Notes under the pieces: generated by a model
What the model was told of the DNA's origin: nothing
The model's database searches: none
Seen by the model: the letters and a program-made list of their open reading frames with translations, nothing else
Part shown: piece after piece, positions 43,029 through 52,048 of the stretch
How the letters are laid out: each line of letters starts with the position of its first letter
Numbering within the stretch: the first letter of the stretch is position 1
Translations under genes and position numbers: made by a program
Origin: Bradyrhizobium sp. WSM471
Lineage (GTDB): Bacteria; Pseudomonadota; Alphaproteobacteria; Rhizobiales; Xanthobacteraceae
Assembly: GCF_000244915.1 (NCBI RefSeq)
Contig: NZ_CM001442.1
Coordinates: 2,170,001 to 2,234,000, forward strand
DNA: 64,000 nt
Direction: 5' to 3'

Positions 43029-43187
43029 CTAGAGCGGGCCCAGCACAATGGTATCGACCCTCAGGCAAGGTAGGCAGCGATAGGCGTACACAGCGGGCAG
43101 ACCTGCAATCTCTGGAAGTCTCGCTAGGTACGCCATGGGCCGCCTGCACACATTGCAAATAAGGATCGGTGGATTGTCCCGCGTCAT
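43029..43187 (-). CDS. Small four-cysteine zinc-ribbon-like protein (copy 1)
   Basis: The 52-residue product has two CxxC pairs (LICNVCRRPMAYLARL and YAYRCLPCLRV), the layout of a zinc ribbon. A paralogue at 55238-55438 shares most positions (LICNRCQRPMEFLASL, YAYRCMPCLRVEI). It is likely a zinc-binding DNA- or protein-interaction module. The start ATG at 43187 is chosen because homology with the paralogue starts just after it. Confidence 0.7.
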   Translation of the reverse strand: MTRDNPPILICNVCRRPMAYLARLPEIAGLPAVYAYRCLPCLRVDTIVLGPL

Positions 43188-43667
43188 CCAAATAACCAAA
43201 AGCGGGCAGCGTAGGGTTATGGAATGCCTGGCGCATCTCCGGTCTATTACGGGAGACTGTCGAAATTCGGCGGGTCTCAACCGTTCGGTTGATGCGTCAG
43301 AGATTCAGACGCGGCGTCGGTCGCAGGAGCAGCCTCTCAGCCGTTCCTGCGACCTTCACTTTCGAGCTCCGGCGCTCTGATCCGCAATTGGATTGGCAGC
43401 CGGGAGCATGGGGCTGGAAAGCGAGCGTTGCCATGTTTTCCCGAAAGCAACAATGCTTAGAAACCCGAGTTCGGTAGTTATCCGGAGTCCATTTTCGGAA
43501 CGGGGTGTTCTACTGTGAGAACACCGGCGCGATTTAAGCACGACCCAATTTTAAGTTGTCGGGAATGCCGCAGTGGGGCTGGAACCACGCTGCGGCTTTT
43601 CGCTGAGCGAACCCAAATTCTTTGTTGAGCCGTATCTGGCCGGAGCAATGTTTTCCGGGGGACGATT
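43188..43667. other. Intergenic stretch with no gene seen
   Basis: No convincing ORF on either strand. It probably holds promoters for the flanking divergent small genes. Confidence 0.4.
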
Positions 43668-43832
43668 GTGAGCATCCAAGGCATCGTGGCGACTATATTG
43701 GAGCAAGAGCTGGCCGCGCGGGGCGTGCGGTCATTGCGGCATTCCGATTGCATGGAGATAGTGGAAAACCTACTCGTCCGCTTGAAGGAGCTGGACCAGG
43801 AATTAGCCGCGCGGAATAGCGAGCGAAGCTAG
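43668..43832 (+). CDS. 54-residue helical protein
   Basis: The product starts at a GTG preceded by GGGGGA and reads VSIQGIVATILEQELAARGV, MEIVENLLVRLKELDQELAA. It is a simple charged helical protein of a kind common in rhizobial accessory regions. No function assigned. Confidence 0.6.
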   Translation: MSIQGIVATILEQELAARGVRSLRHSDCMEIVENLLVRLKELDQELAARNSERS

Positions 43833-44197
43833 ACGCTCACCACACCCTGGCCGGCGTAAGTGACCTCGGGACTGGGCGCCTATCTCTTCCGGAAGCAGCG
43901 GGCCAAATCCGCCAATAGGCCGAAGCTGAACCGAAAGCCCGCTGGCGGTCGCGGTCGGTCGGCTTCCGAAGCATTGCAGCGTGGGCAAGGGTCGCCGGCT
44001 GCGCCGCAGCCGCAGGCGTGTGGACCGTCCCAAGAGCGGCCGGGGTGGGCTTCGCATACCCAGCCAGTATCTTCGCAGGCGGCGCAATGGAATGCAGCCG
44101 CGCGTCAACCAGACCTCGGGACAGCATCGCGCAGCCGGTCGTCATCAAGTATGCGGATCAGCCAGTCGATCGTGCGTAGCCGCGTCACGCTCGCGCG
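43833..44197. other. Stretch with no supported gene
   Basis: Long open frames exist on both strands because of high GC content, but none has a good start or recognisable product. Confidence 0.4.
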
Positions 44198-44455
44198 TCA
44201 GGTAGTCCGCCAGCAGTATGATGGCGAGGTCGTCGCTCGGCTCGATCCGCTCGGCGGGTTAGAGGCCAGCGGCTTCAGCCTCAATTGCGAGCCGGCAATC
44301 TCGGTGTGACCACCGGCGAGGAGCCGCTCAACGACGCCGTCGCTGATTACCTTGACACCGAAGCGCCAGCCTCCACGCGGCCGCCGCTGAAACGGGCCAT
44401 GTTGGAGCAAGCGCAGGAAATAGCGCTCATTGTAGTTCTTCTGGTCGGTCATCAC
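44198..44455 (-). CDS. Hypothetical protein of 85 residues
   Basis: The first 60 residues look coherent (NYNERYFLRLLQHGPFQRR, GGWRFGVKVISDGVVERLLA, GGHTEIAGSQLRL) and resemble a small rhizobial family. The last 20 residues are Ser/Arg/Thr-rich and may result from a lost stop codon. A G-run precedes the double ATG. Function unknown. Confidence 0.6.
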   Translation of the reverse strand: MMTDQKNYNERYFLRLLQHGPFQRRPRGGWRFGVKVISDGVVERLLAGGHTEIAGSQLRLKPLASNPPSGSSRATTSPSYCWRTT

Positions 44456-44639
44456 TTAGCCCCCCACGTGCCGGCGAGCAGGACCGTGATTTAGCGCTTG
44501 CGATAAGTCAACCGGTTACCGACGACATCTGCGGTTCCAGCCGGCAAGACGATCTCTAGGCACCGCGAAGCCGGGATCATGGGCGTCCCTAGCTGTGCCT
44601 TCTAACCCGCGCGGGCCAGTGCCGGCACCAGAGCGATGA

Positions 44640-44876
44640 TCAGGAAAACGCAACGCCGATGCGTCCTTCCGACCGCCACACCGCTCGGCAGGAAAGCTGG
44701 GACTGCGCGCTCGGAATGATCAGTGTGAACTCGTGCGGAATGCCAGATGCGCTGGGCACGTCCAGGTTGGCGCCCAGATCGGAGAAGTTTCGGACGACGC
44801 AACTGAAGGAGCCTCCGGGAAACTCGATGAGTGCCGACTTGAATACACGTCGACGGCGAGCGGTTCGCTTTTCCAT
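44640..44876 (-). CDS. PilZ-domain protein (copy 1)
   Basis: A 78-residue stand-alone PilZ domain, the c-di-GMP-binding fold. The start carries a basic cluster RTARRRRVFKSALIEF in the place of RxxxR, followed by CVVRNFSDLGANLDV as the (D/N)xSxxG motif and the closing strand CRAVWRSEGRIGVAFS. I start at the ATG at 44876; the longer frame upstream belongs to another broken gene. A second PilZ gene is at 58388-58654. Confidence 0.8.
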   Translation of the reverse strand: MEKRTARRRRVFKSALIEFPGGSFSCVVRNFSDLGANLDVPSASGIPHEFTLIIPSAQSQLSCRAVWRSEGRIGVAFS

Positions 44877-45099
44877 GGGGACGGGTTTTAAGCCAGCTCT
44901 TCTTACAGATCGATAAAGCTGTCGCGGAAAGTCGCGGCACAATTTGCGGGCCAAATAGAGAAATCGTTTACTTAGGGCTGGTCGGGCAAAGCGAGTCGAG
45001 CCTGCACTACCATTGAGCGAGACTTTACTCGGCAAGGCTACCGTTCTCCCGATGATCAAGGGCTTGACCATAGCTGCTCTTGTACTGGCAGCGGCCAGC

Positions 45100-45227
45100 C
45101 GCGTATGGTCCGGCCACGGGTCCGCACTGACCGCGCCCCGATGGCTGCAACGGCAGTTGGCGCACCAGACCACGACGCCCCAAACGCCCTTCTCCTGCAT
45201 CTTGCCGAAGGTGATCTTGAGCGGGCG
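45100..45227 (-). pseudogene. Broken zinc-finger-like small gene
   Basis: The minus strand reads RPLKITFGKMQEKGVWGVVV, WCANCRCSHRGAVSADPWPD then HTRL. This matches a common rhizobial small protein (…C..Y.CSH…WPD.VRLSD.EP.F.C..CG..GA..RP), but the second Cys pair and C-terminus are missing. A related, differently broken copy is at 53915-54135. Confidence 0.55.
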
Positions 45228-45441
45228 GCCGTCAGGGTGGGTGGGCGGATGGCTGAGCCGATGGGGTCGCTTGGCAGCGGTCCCATCATTGCCGCCGCAA
45301 ACTTCCTAGACGAACCGGAGGCATGTCCGACCAAGCCGCCCCGGACTGAATTTGGACAATGGTAACTTTAAATTAGGGCACGGAGCGTAGCGTGCGGGTG
45401 TTCGGTCGTCGCACACCCGAACGCTTCCTTTGGTACGCTTG

Positions 45442-45486
45442 GACCCCAGATCCGATCTCAACCCGGATCTGGGGTCTTTGTCTTTC
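45442..45486 (+). terminator. Strong hairpin with downstream T-rich run
   Basis: GACCCCAGATCCG at 45442-45454 pairs perfectly with CGGATCTGGGGTC at 45464-45476 across a nine-base loop, and TTTGTCTTTCT follows. It has rho-independent terminator shape on the plus strand. No ORF ends just upstream, so it may terminate a small RNA; an alternative hairpin CGGGTGT...ACACCCG lies at about 45394-45420. Confidence 0.75.
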
Positions 45487-45506
45487 TAGCGGCCAGAATA
45501 AAAATG

Positions 45507-45546
45507 CCGCCCGCGATGAGAATTAAGATTCAAGCGGGCGGTTTTT
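45507..45546 (+). terminator. Hairpin with T-run
   Basis: CCGCCCGC at 45507-45514 pairs with GCGGGCGG at 45534-45541 and is followed by TTTTT. It is nearly identical to the hairpin at 45728-45763. It has terminator character on the plus strand, but no gene ends before it. Confidence 0.6.
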
Positions 45547-45727
45547 GCAGAAACACTCAATCCCGGGGCTGGCGGGGACTGAGCCTTTGAAAGCCGTGCA
45601 CGATTTCAGCGCCCAGATCGGCATGGCTTACGATTGCTATCGTGCCCAATTTTATTTGAATCGTCATGTAGTCTATCCAGACTAATCGATACCGGGGTTT
45701 TGCATCATCCCCCTCGGGGCTGGAAGT

Positions 45728-45763
45728 CGCCGCCCGCGACTCATTCAAGCGGGCGGCGTTTTT
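45728..45763 (+). terminator. Second copy of the hairpin with T-run
   Basis: CGCCGCCCGC at 45728-45737 pairs perfectly with GCGGGCGGCG at 45749-45758, with loop GACTCATTCAA and tail TTTTTGCA. The stem, part of the loop (ATTCAA) and the tail match the hairpin 221 bases upstream. A box CGGGGCTGG accompanies both copies, lying after the first hairpin and before the second. Confidence 0.6.
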
Positions 45764-46270
45764 GCACCCAGCGCGCTCCAGTATCGGCGCAAAGCCTTCA
45801 GACGCGTGATAACCATACGCCCGTTCAGGCCGACGTCGGTCATCTGCGACGGCTCCCAAGACCTCACCCGCCTGAGCCCATGAACAGGCCGCGATTGATC
45901 GCCACAACGCCCGCCCGTCGGGCGAACAATGCGGGCAAAGTACGGACCTGGTGGGCTCCTCCCGTTAAGGTGTCTTTCCGCGATTTCCGTTTCTTCCAAT
46001 TATCTATTGAAAGCAGCCCTCGTAAGCCTCAGGGCGGCATTGCAGGGAAGCCGTGCACCAAGTCAGCGCACTTAACCTTGAGAAGTGAGGTTAATCCGAA
46101 CATTGACTTGAGACCGCTGCGCGCTTGCGCATTCATGGCAAGGCCGGACAGGGCTGGTCTTATCCCCAAATCGAATCCTCAAGACCACAATTTCAACTGT
46201 CCGGCACGGGCCGCCAGCGATACGCCCTAGGTCTGGCGGCCCACCCTTCTTTGCAAGGATGGTGACGCGG

Positions 46271-46615
46271 ATGCCGTTCGAAAAACTTTCAGACCACTAC
46301 ATCAAGCACATGTACGAGAGCATCCGCGATCAGGTCCGAGCCGATGCCAAGTCTGGCCGTCGCTTGATGGGCGAGCCGGCGAGAGCGCGCGCCAAGGAAC
46401 TGCGCCGCGAGATTGATCGCCGCGCTTCCGCATGCGCTATGATCGTTTACATCACCACCAACCGCCATACCATCGAGCAGCACGGTAAGATTGGCTCAGG
46501 GAGCGAGGCCCGGGATCTCTGCGCGGTGCGGAGGTGCTTCAGGGCATCCGGTGAGATTCGACGCCCCGGTTCTGATCGACACCTTCGCGCGAGCCCGCAT
46601 GCACCTATGCTCTAG
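46271..46615 (+). CDS. Hypothetical protein, C-terminus possibly altered
   Basis: The first 55 residues are a coherent helical domain (PFEKLSDHYIKHMYESIRDQ, SGRRLMGEPARARAKELRRE) like a small conserved rhizobial family of about 70 residues. The rest is Arg/Ser-rich and does not look like a protein domain, so the original stop may be lost by frameshift. I start at the ATG at 46271, four codons into the open frame. Confidence 0.5.
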   Translation: MPFEKLSDHYIKHMYESIRDQVRADAKSGRRLMGEPARARAKELRREIDRRASACAMIVYITTNRHTIEQHGKIGSGSEARDLCAVRRCFRASGEIRRPGSDRHLRASPHAPML

Positions 46616-46777
46616 CTTGACCAGGATCGTTAGGGCTGCCTAGTTGTCGACGCGCGTTTTGACTGCTGCGCAGTGCAGCAAACGGCGGCTGGCGCGCGAT
46701 CCAGGGCTCACTTTGCGACCGTTGCGCTTTCCATGCTGATGTGGTCTGGCTCGTGCCTAACTCTTCCAAGTGACCAA

Positions 46778-47350
46778 ATGCCAAATCATTCGACTACCGC
46801 AGCACTTGTTTTCCTAGTTTCCTTCGGGCCATGCTTTGCTCAGGAACAATCCTTAACCTCCCCATCCAGCGCCGGACCGAATGCTTTTGTCAGCTTCCTG
46901 GCGTTGATGTCGGGGAAGTGCAAGACGCTGAAGGTCGCCGGGCGCAGCTTCGCTTGCAAGACGCTGGTCTATGCCTACGGCGACAAGGGGCGGGTCAATT
47001 TCGCGGTCGCCGTCGACGATCCCGACGATGAGAACCACGTGGTATCGTTCTCCGGCGCGAACGGCAAGCGAGCCGACGACAATTCCTACGAGCTGGCGAT
47101 CGATCTCATGCTGCTCAATTCTAAGGATCGGCCCAAGGTCGACGGACTGCCGGTGCCGGCCGAGCAGCCATCAACCGGTACCTGCCGCCAGACTGGCAAT
47201 TTCGCTGCGAAGAAGGTGACTGATGTCACCTGCGCAGCGACCGACAATGAAGGCCGCCGATACGAGCTGCTGTTCGTCTCCGACGGCACGCCGGTGAGCG
47301 TGCGCCGCATCAGGCAGTCGGCGCCTTCGATCCAGGATCCGTTTAAGTGA
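46778..47350 (+). CDS. Exported hypothetical protein
   Basis: The 190-residue product starts with a signal peptide (TTAALVFLVSFGPCFAQEQS, cleavage after FAQ). The mature domain is beta-rich (LKVAGRSFACKTLVYAYGDK, NFAVAVDDPDDENHVVSFSG, RYELLFVSDGTPVSVRRI). Four cysteines in the mature part could form two disulphides. No family recognised. The open frame extends upstream to 46673, but the signal peptide places the start at 46778. Confidence 0.75.
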   Translation: MPNHSTTAALVFLVSFGPCFAQEQSLTSPSSAGPNAFVSFLALMSGKCKTLKVAGRSFACKTLVYAYGDKGRVNFAVAVDDPDDENHVVSFSGANGKRADDNSYELAIDLMLLNSKDRPKVDGLPVPAEQPSTGTCRQTGNFAAKKVTDVTCAATDNEGRRYELLFVSDGTPVSVRRIRQSAPSIQDPFK

Positions 47351-47590
47351 AGCAGAGGAGTGCCGACGCAGAGATCAGAAAGTTTCCTCGGCTTGCAACT
47401 TCCTCTTCTTTGATCCCGAGCCGCATGCGCTCAGCGTTGATGACAACTTTTCGCAGCCACCGCACGCGGTCCCTCGTGGCGCACATGGAGCGCGCCAAAA
47501 AGAGCGCCAACGCGTTCAAGTAGACTCACCGTGCTCTGTGCCACTTTCCCCCACGACTCAGGCGCGCCCTACCTAAGCGCAATTCTGCGC

Positions 47591-47797
47591 TTAGTGCATC
47601 GCCTCAGTACGGCTACGAATTATTTCGGAGAGGAGCAACTTGGCCACCGCTTCCGGGGGCGACCCGCCGACGTGGGTTGCCTTGCTTCCGAGGACGGATT
47701 GCACGTAGACGGCGCAGTTCTGGACGAAATATGTCCCGTGATGCGCAACACCATCAATGGTGATTGTAATAGTCCGAACCACGGCAGGCCTTCCCAT
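47591..47797 (-). CDS. Small hypothetical protein
   Basis: The 68-residue product has a beta-hairpin-like start (VVRTITITIDGVAHHGTYFV) and a helical end (SPPEAVAKLLLSEIIRSRTE). It resembles a short rhizobial family of unknown role. A GTG at 47782 with GGAAGG before it is an alternative start. Confidence 0.6.
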   Translation of the reverse strand: MGRPAVVRTITITIDGVAHHGTYFVQNCAVYVQSVLGSKATHVGGSPPEAVAKLLLSEIIRSRTEAMH

Positions 47798-48074
47798 GTG
47801 AAGCCTCGCTCAAAAGCAGTCCTTGAAAATCACACCATCAAGTGCATGATTCGGGTGGGTCTAGAAACCCAAACCAGTGCTGCCCGTGTCACATGCTGAA
47901 TTTCAGCCGCTATCCTAGCGGCAGATTCGAGTGTGCCATGTGCTGTCCGGCCTTTGGCCGGGGGGCCGTCGTGATGTCCAGAGGGAGTTGCCCCCAAAGT
48001 TTCTCCCTTAAAGGCGCCGCGCCTGTCTGACTGGCAGGTTTCTAGCCCCGGCTGCCGGTCATGGCCCCACCACC
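47798..48074. other. Gene-free stretch
   Basis: No credible gene. It contains a hairpin-like GGCCTTTGGCC sequence at about 47950-47960. Confidence 0.4.
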
Positions 48075-48504
48075 ATGGAAAACGTCAGCGAACTGCCAGC
48101 GGACTCTACCGGCGCGATTTTGTCCGCCCTCGGTATCCAACAGCAGGAGCGCGCAAGGGCTCTCAGCGACCTCGCCAGGCTTAGAAAAGAGGCTGCAGCG
48201 GAGATCACCGGCTGATCGCCTTCCTCGACCAGTCCGACCCTTACGTCATGACTGAGCTGGAGGAGGACATTCCGGCCGACCTGGAGGACGACACCTCGGG
48301 CGGAGACGACGACCCGGCAGAGAATGACCTCGAAGACGGGCCAACACTCGGCAGCTGTGATCCGGCGGCGGCGATCAAATCCGGTGGGCCTCCGGTGGCC
48401 GGCGCGATCTGGAGCAGGACTATGCCGAGAGCGGGATTGCTGACCATGACGGGCCGCTGGAGCAGATCGGCACGCAGCACTGGCAGCAAGGGGTGACGGC
48501 ATGA
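48075..48504 (+). pseudogene. Small acidic repeat-protein gene with two frameshifts
   Basis: The start (MENVSELPADSTGAILSALG, LSDLARLRKEAAAEI) runs to a stop at 48215. The next frame continues HRLIAFLDQSDPYVMTELEE, DIPADLEDDTSGGDDDPAEN, DLEDGPTLGS, and a third frame gives DLEQDYAESGIADHDGPLEQ then TQHWQQGV to the stop at 48504. In order these match a family of Asp/Glu-rich rhizobial proteins. At least two single-base changes have broken it. Confidence 0.7.
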
Positions 48505-48783
48505 CCTAGGCACCCCTAGATCTCCTAAGGGAAGCGAAGACCGAAGAAACTCACCGGCTTGCTTGCGATTGTCCTCGCCGGGCCCGATGCGGACACCGCC
48601 ATTGATGGGACGCACTAGGTAGTGCTTGAAATCAGCGCACGCCTGGATCTGATTAACGAGAAATTGGAGTGCGCCTGATCCGGCTTCTGCCCATGCGGGC
48701 ACAGCTACGGCTCGCCCGCCGTTGCTTCTGGCTGAGCATGGGGCTTGCTGAACTAGGTCAGCGGCTGCATCGGCTCTGAGCCT

Positions 48784-48965
48784 AGTCAAAACAAATGCGC
48801 CGCCGGGCACACAATACCTTCGGCCCGGCGACGTTTGTTTCAGTCCAGCCCCGAGATTGGGATTAGCAAAAAACCCCGGATACTCGTGGGTGTAGGCAGG
48901 GAGTGTGAAGGTTCAGGTCCTCGATAAAAAATACAAAACCCGCCGGTACACGCTGGCGGGCTTAC
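48784..48965. other. Structured intergenic element, copy A
   Basis: A segment of about 180 bases homologous to 52745-52905 (copy B). It begins with a perfect stem CGCCGGGC / GCCCGGCG (48810-48830) closing a loop with ACAATACCTT, then a box CCAGCCCCG, GGGATTAGC, CCCGGATACTC and GGTTCAG, and ends in a second stem CCCGCC / GGCGGG. Copy B keeps the first stem with different bases, including one G-U pair. The element does not code for a protein that I can see. Confidence 0.6.
48924..48960 (-). terminator. Terminator of the 48967 gene
   Basis: Read on the minus strand, CCCGCCAG pairs with CTGGCGGG-type bases on the other side (CCGGCGGG, one G-U) and is followed by TTTTGTATTTTTT. It lies just after the stop of the minus-strand gene at 48967-49188, as expected for rho-independent termination. 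It is also the second stem of structured element A. Confidence 0.75.
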
Positions 48966-48966
48966 C

Positions 48967-49188
48967 TTAGCGCCCAATGGCGGTTGCCCGAAAATACGGC
49001 ATCATCTTCTCGAAGATCTCACCGTAAAATCGGTCGATTTCCCAACTGAGAGCGTCGCTAAAACCCGGGGCATGGTTGTGAATCGTTTTGCGGTCCGCAG
49101 CGACCTTTCTCGAAAGACCGTCCACGATAATCCACCCGGTTAGAACTTCACCGTTCCACTCTATTGTCTGTGAGCGATCGATGGACAT
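48967..49188 (-). CDS. Small protein, possibly DUF1488-like
   Basis: The 73-residue product starts at the ATG at 49188, with GGAGG five bases before it. It reads QTIEWNGEVLTGWIIVDGLS, RKVAADRKTIHNHAPGFSDA and ends EIFEKMMPYFRATAIGR. The strand order resembles the small DUF1488 family, but the match is weak. A good terminator follows. Confidence 0.7.
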   Translation of the reverse strand: MSIDRSQTIEWNGEVLTGWIIVDGLSRKVAADRKTIHNHAPGFSDALSWEIDRFYGEIFEKMMPYFRATAIGR

Positions 49189-49481
49189 TACGCCCTCCTG
49201 TGCCGAGCCGGAGAATTTAGCATCGCGTTTAACCAAAAGCTGTGGCGAGATCGCTACACAGGCCCGTCTAAAGATCGATGTCCCACCGGGCTAAAGAAGC
49301 GTAACCCTCCGATGTGTCGCCGCAATTGAAGCTTGAAATTAAGCTTGATGTCCGCGCTCGAAGTTAATTTGGGAGCGGAGAAAGCGGCACTTGAAGGTTT
49401 TTTGAGCCGGTGCATACCGGACAAGGGAACGTCTAGGCCCTGCGTCGGTATTCCTGACTGAACCACAGCTGCGAAGCTTCG

Positions 49482-49886
49482 ATGCGCTGTCATATCTTCA
49501 CGCTCGACGACTGCGGCGGGATACTGAACGCGCAAGAGATAGACTGTATTAACGCCGAAGAGGCTCTCCAGCTGGGCTCTGCCGCGGCTGCGGTTGATCC
49601 TGTCGAGGTTTGGTGTGGCCCACGGCGTCTCGCCCGCTTTGAGCCTGAGCGGAGGCAGGAGCGGCCGATTTCGCGCCTTCATGAGCTTTTGATCGTAGCC
49701 GAACGCCGTCTTAGAGAAGGCGAGCAACACATCAGCCAGCAAGAGATGGTCATCGCCCGGCTGAAGCGCGAAGAACGCGATCTCGCTCTCGCGTTTTCCA
49801 TCCTCGATGCCCTAATTGAGAGCCAAAAGGCTCAGTTAGAGGAGCGCGCTTTGATCGTCGCAGAACTGGAAAAGCGGTCTGGATAG
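49482..49886 (+). CDS. Two-part small protein: DUF6894-like head and coiled-coil tail
   Basis: Residues 1-55 resemble the short DUF6894-type family (MRCHIFTLDDCGGILNAQEI, then VEVWCGPRRLARFEP). Residues 65-130 form a charged coiled coil (LLIVAERRLREGEQHISQQE, LIESQKAQLEERALIVAELE) typical of a different small family. The two may be fused here. A broken relative of the head is at 57730-57849. No function known. Confidence 0.65.
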   Translation: MRCHIFTLDDCGGILNAQEIDCINAEEALQLGSAAAAVDPVEVWCGPRRLARFEPERRQERPISRLHELLIVAERRLREGEQHISQQEMVIARLKREERDLALAFSILDALIESQKAQLEERALIVAELEKRSG

Positions 49887-49975
49887 GCGGCCACCGCCTT
49901 TGCTGCCATCGACAGGCGGATGCAGTGTGCATTGCCTTAAGAGTGCGTTGCTCTGCGAAACCTGATGGGGCGCGC

Positions 49976-50407
49976 TCAACGGCTTGAACCGACGGGGTGT
50001 TCGGGCGACCCGATCCCGGAACCGGGCGAGCCGATTGGCAGCCCATTCGGGGCGGTGCCCGCACCTGCGTTACGCCTAGCTTGTGCGTTTGCAGGCAAGC
50101 CTCCTGGCGCGTTGGGGTCCGTGCTTTTCGTCGTGCTTGAGGCGCTGTTGCCTGCAGACGACTGGTTGACGCCGCTTCCGGTCGTGGTCTGGCCGGCTCC
50201 GCCAGTTGTAGGAGATTGGTTGCCAGCTCCGGTCTGACCGGTCGCGCTCGAAGACGATCCGCCGTTGGAAGCCCCGGAACTGGCCGAAGAGCCGCCACCG
50301 CCTGCGCCACCACCGGCGCCGCCGCCACCACCTCCGCCACCCTGAGCGAATGCGCCTGCGGAAAGTACTAACGAGGCTACTGCAACGATTATCGACGTCC
50401 GGACCAT
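49976..50407 (-). CDS. Secreted glycine/serine-rich protein
   Basis: The 143-residue product has a signal peptide (VRTSIIVAVASLVLSAGAFA, cleavage before QGGG). The mature part is almost only Gly, Ser, Ala, Thr and Gln with a final Pro/Asn-rich piece. Low complexity suggests a disordered, extracellular or periplasmic polypeptide. I start at the ATG at 50407, with AAGGAAAG before it. No enzymatic motif is present. Confidence 0.75.
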   Translation of the reverse strand: MVRTSIIVAVASLVLSAGAFAQGGGGGGGGAGGGAGGGGSSASSGASNGGSSSSATGQTGAGNQSPTTGGAGQTTTGSGVNQSSAGNSASSTTKSTDPNAPGGLPANAQARRNAGAGTAPNGLPIGSPGSGIGSPEHPVGSSR

Positions 50408-50769
50408 GCTCTTTCCTTCCATACTTGGACAGGCAATCGTCGCAAGGCACGGGAGTTCCTAATCAGTGTTCACGATGGCAGAGAGACTGAAGGGCTCAAA
50501 TCTCAAAGGGTTCTTTCTTCTGCTTTCGTCGACAGGTCTGGCTTACCGTGTCAATCGGCGTTCGACTGGGGACACTACTCCCTCCATCTAAAGAGACACG
50601 GCCCCGGCTTCAGGGGGGCTCCTTGAGGGTGGCCGGGGCCGCTCCGCCAGCTCTGGGCGGCGAGCCGGCGGTGTTTAACTTTCAATCAAGTTCCATGTTC
50701 CTTTTCGGAAATAATAGAGGCATATTTAAACATAATTTAATGTGTCGCTTTTCCGATGAGGTCTTTGCC

Positions 50770-50931
50770 ATGACCCAACCAGTTGAAGATCTGCAGATGC
50801 TGCGCCTGATCAAAGCCTTTCAGAACATCACCGACAGGGACACTCGACGCCTCGTCCTGTTGTTCGTCGAGGAGCAGCTCGACAAGCAGCTGGCACAGTC
50901 GCGTCGAAAGCTCGGCCGGACCGAGCACTGA
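50770..50931 (+). CDS. Small conserved protein (EDLQMLRLI family)
   Basis: The 53-residue product reads TQPVEDLQMLRLIKAFQNIT, RDTRRLVLLFVEEQLDKQLA. It is a helical protein whose paralogue at 39368 is frameshifted. An amphipathic start and basic middle suggest DNA or protein binding, but nothing more specific. The start is fixed by homology between the copies. Confidence 0.7.
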   Translation: MTQPVEDLQMLRLIKAFQNITDRDTRRLVLLFVEEQLDKQLAQSRRKLGRTEH

Positions 50932-50988
50932 GGCCCGATTGCAGGTTTCCGACTTTGCCGTTAGCGCGTTCCCGTTGGGGAACGCGTG

Positions 50989-51165
50989 ATGAAAGACATG
51001 CTCGAACATCTTGCGACACTGCGCGAGCAGATCGGGAAGTGCGAGCAGTTGAGAGACGCCGCAAAGTCCGTCATCAAGCGAGAAGCTGTCGAGAGGGTCG
51101 TCGCTCACTACGCGAACCTGGCAGCCGAACTGGACCGCGCAATTTCGCAAGCCGAGAACGAGTAA
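50989..51165 (+). CDS. 58-residue coiled-coil protein
   Basis: It follows the 50770 gene by 57 bases on the same strand, with GGGG before a GTG-ATG start pair. The product is one long charged helix (MLEHLATLREQIGKCEQLRD, EAVERVVAHYANLAAELDRA). It may be cotranscribed with its neighbour. Function unknown. Confidence 0.65.
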   Translation: MKDMLEHLATLREQIGKCEQLRDAAKSVIKREAVERVVAHYANLAAELDRAISQAENE

Positions 51166-51297
51166 GACCGCTTTAATGGCGGGCGTCTTCTCAACCGCAG
51201 GAACTGCCGCTATTGCGAGGTCCAAGCGGTCTGCGGTCCAGTGCAGCGCCGCTCGGATGTTCTATGATGAAGGCTTTACATTTGCGGTGCTGAGGCC

Positions 51298-51567
51298 ATG
51301 AACCCTAGAAAGTCCATTTACCACCCACTGCATGTTCGGCTGTCGAATGAGCGTGGACCGATCGTTCGGCTAACGTTCGCCGAAATAGAGGACGTCCTAG
51401 GACGCAAGCTCCCGGCGTCGGCTCGAAAGTTCACCTCGTGGTGGAGCAACGAGAACGTCCGCGCGGGTCACAGTCAAGCACGCGCTTGGCTCGATGCTGG
51501 GTTCGCCGTCAAGGTCTCGCTAAAAAATCTGACGGTCGAATTCGAACGTGGAGCGAAGCCGAGCTGA
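51298..51567 (+). CDS. DUF7662-like domain protein
   Basis: This 89-residue protein has the pattern of the recently named DUF7662 domain: YHPLHVRLSNERGPIVRLTF, then AEIEDVLGRKLPASARKFTS, WWSNEN...ARAWLDAGF and VEFER. The fold probably binds nucleic acid or protein; no role is established. Length equals a single domain. Confidence 0.78.
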   Translation: MNPRKSIYHPLHVRLSNERGPIVRLTFAEIEDVLGRKLPASARKFTSWWSNENVRAGHSQARAWLDAGFAVKVSLKNLTVEFERGAKPS

Positions 51568-52048
51568 TCGCAGCGCCTCACCTCACCAGCTGATTAGGGT
51601 CGCGCGCTTCGTCCTGATTTGCGTCCCTCTTTCCAGTGCAGCTTGGCGCAGCTGGGCATTGGTACACCCCGACTTCGCGACCGGACTGGGTGTCGAGAAC
51701 GAAGGTTCTCAGGATTGTTAGATGTCGCAGTTCTCGCAGCGTGGATGCTGCTCCGCTCTGGCCACTCGTTTAGGCATTGATTCGGTCCCCCGGCATTCGG
51801 GTGGATACGACGCGCGCCGGAAGGGTGCCTCCACGCAAGTTAAGCGCGGGGCTTTTGATAGCGGAGCAGATTGTGCAGCGCGCATGACGCCAATACGAGC
51901 GCACATCGTCGGGCCGCCGCCTTCCATGAGGATTAGCGCCACCATCGCGGCTCGCTATTCAGGCGCGGCGTGTTCTCTTCTTGGCAGGCTGCTGATGCAA
52001 GCTCAGGAAGCCGTCTGGCAGCGCGATCGGCTCGTCAAACGGACCACG
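51568..52048. other. Stretch with no supported gene
   Basis: A plus-strand frame (51722-52435) is open through this region but reads as Arg/Ala-rich low-quality protein and overlaps a recognisable minus-strand pseudogene, so it is a shadow. Confidence 0.45.

Noticed and set aside
45634..46230. 198-codon plus-strand ORF
   Set aside because: It runs through strong hairpins and a non-coding region and has no coherent composition or start signal.
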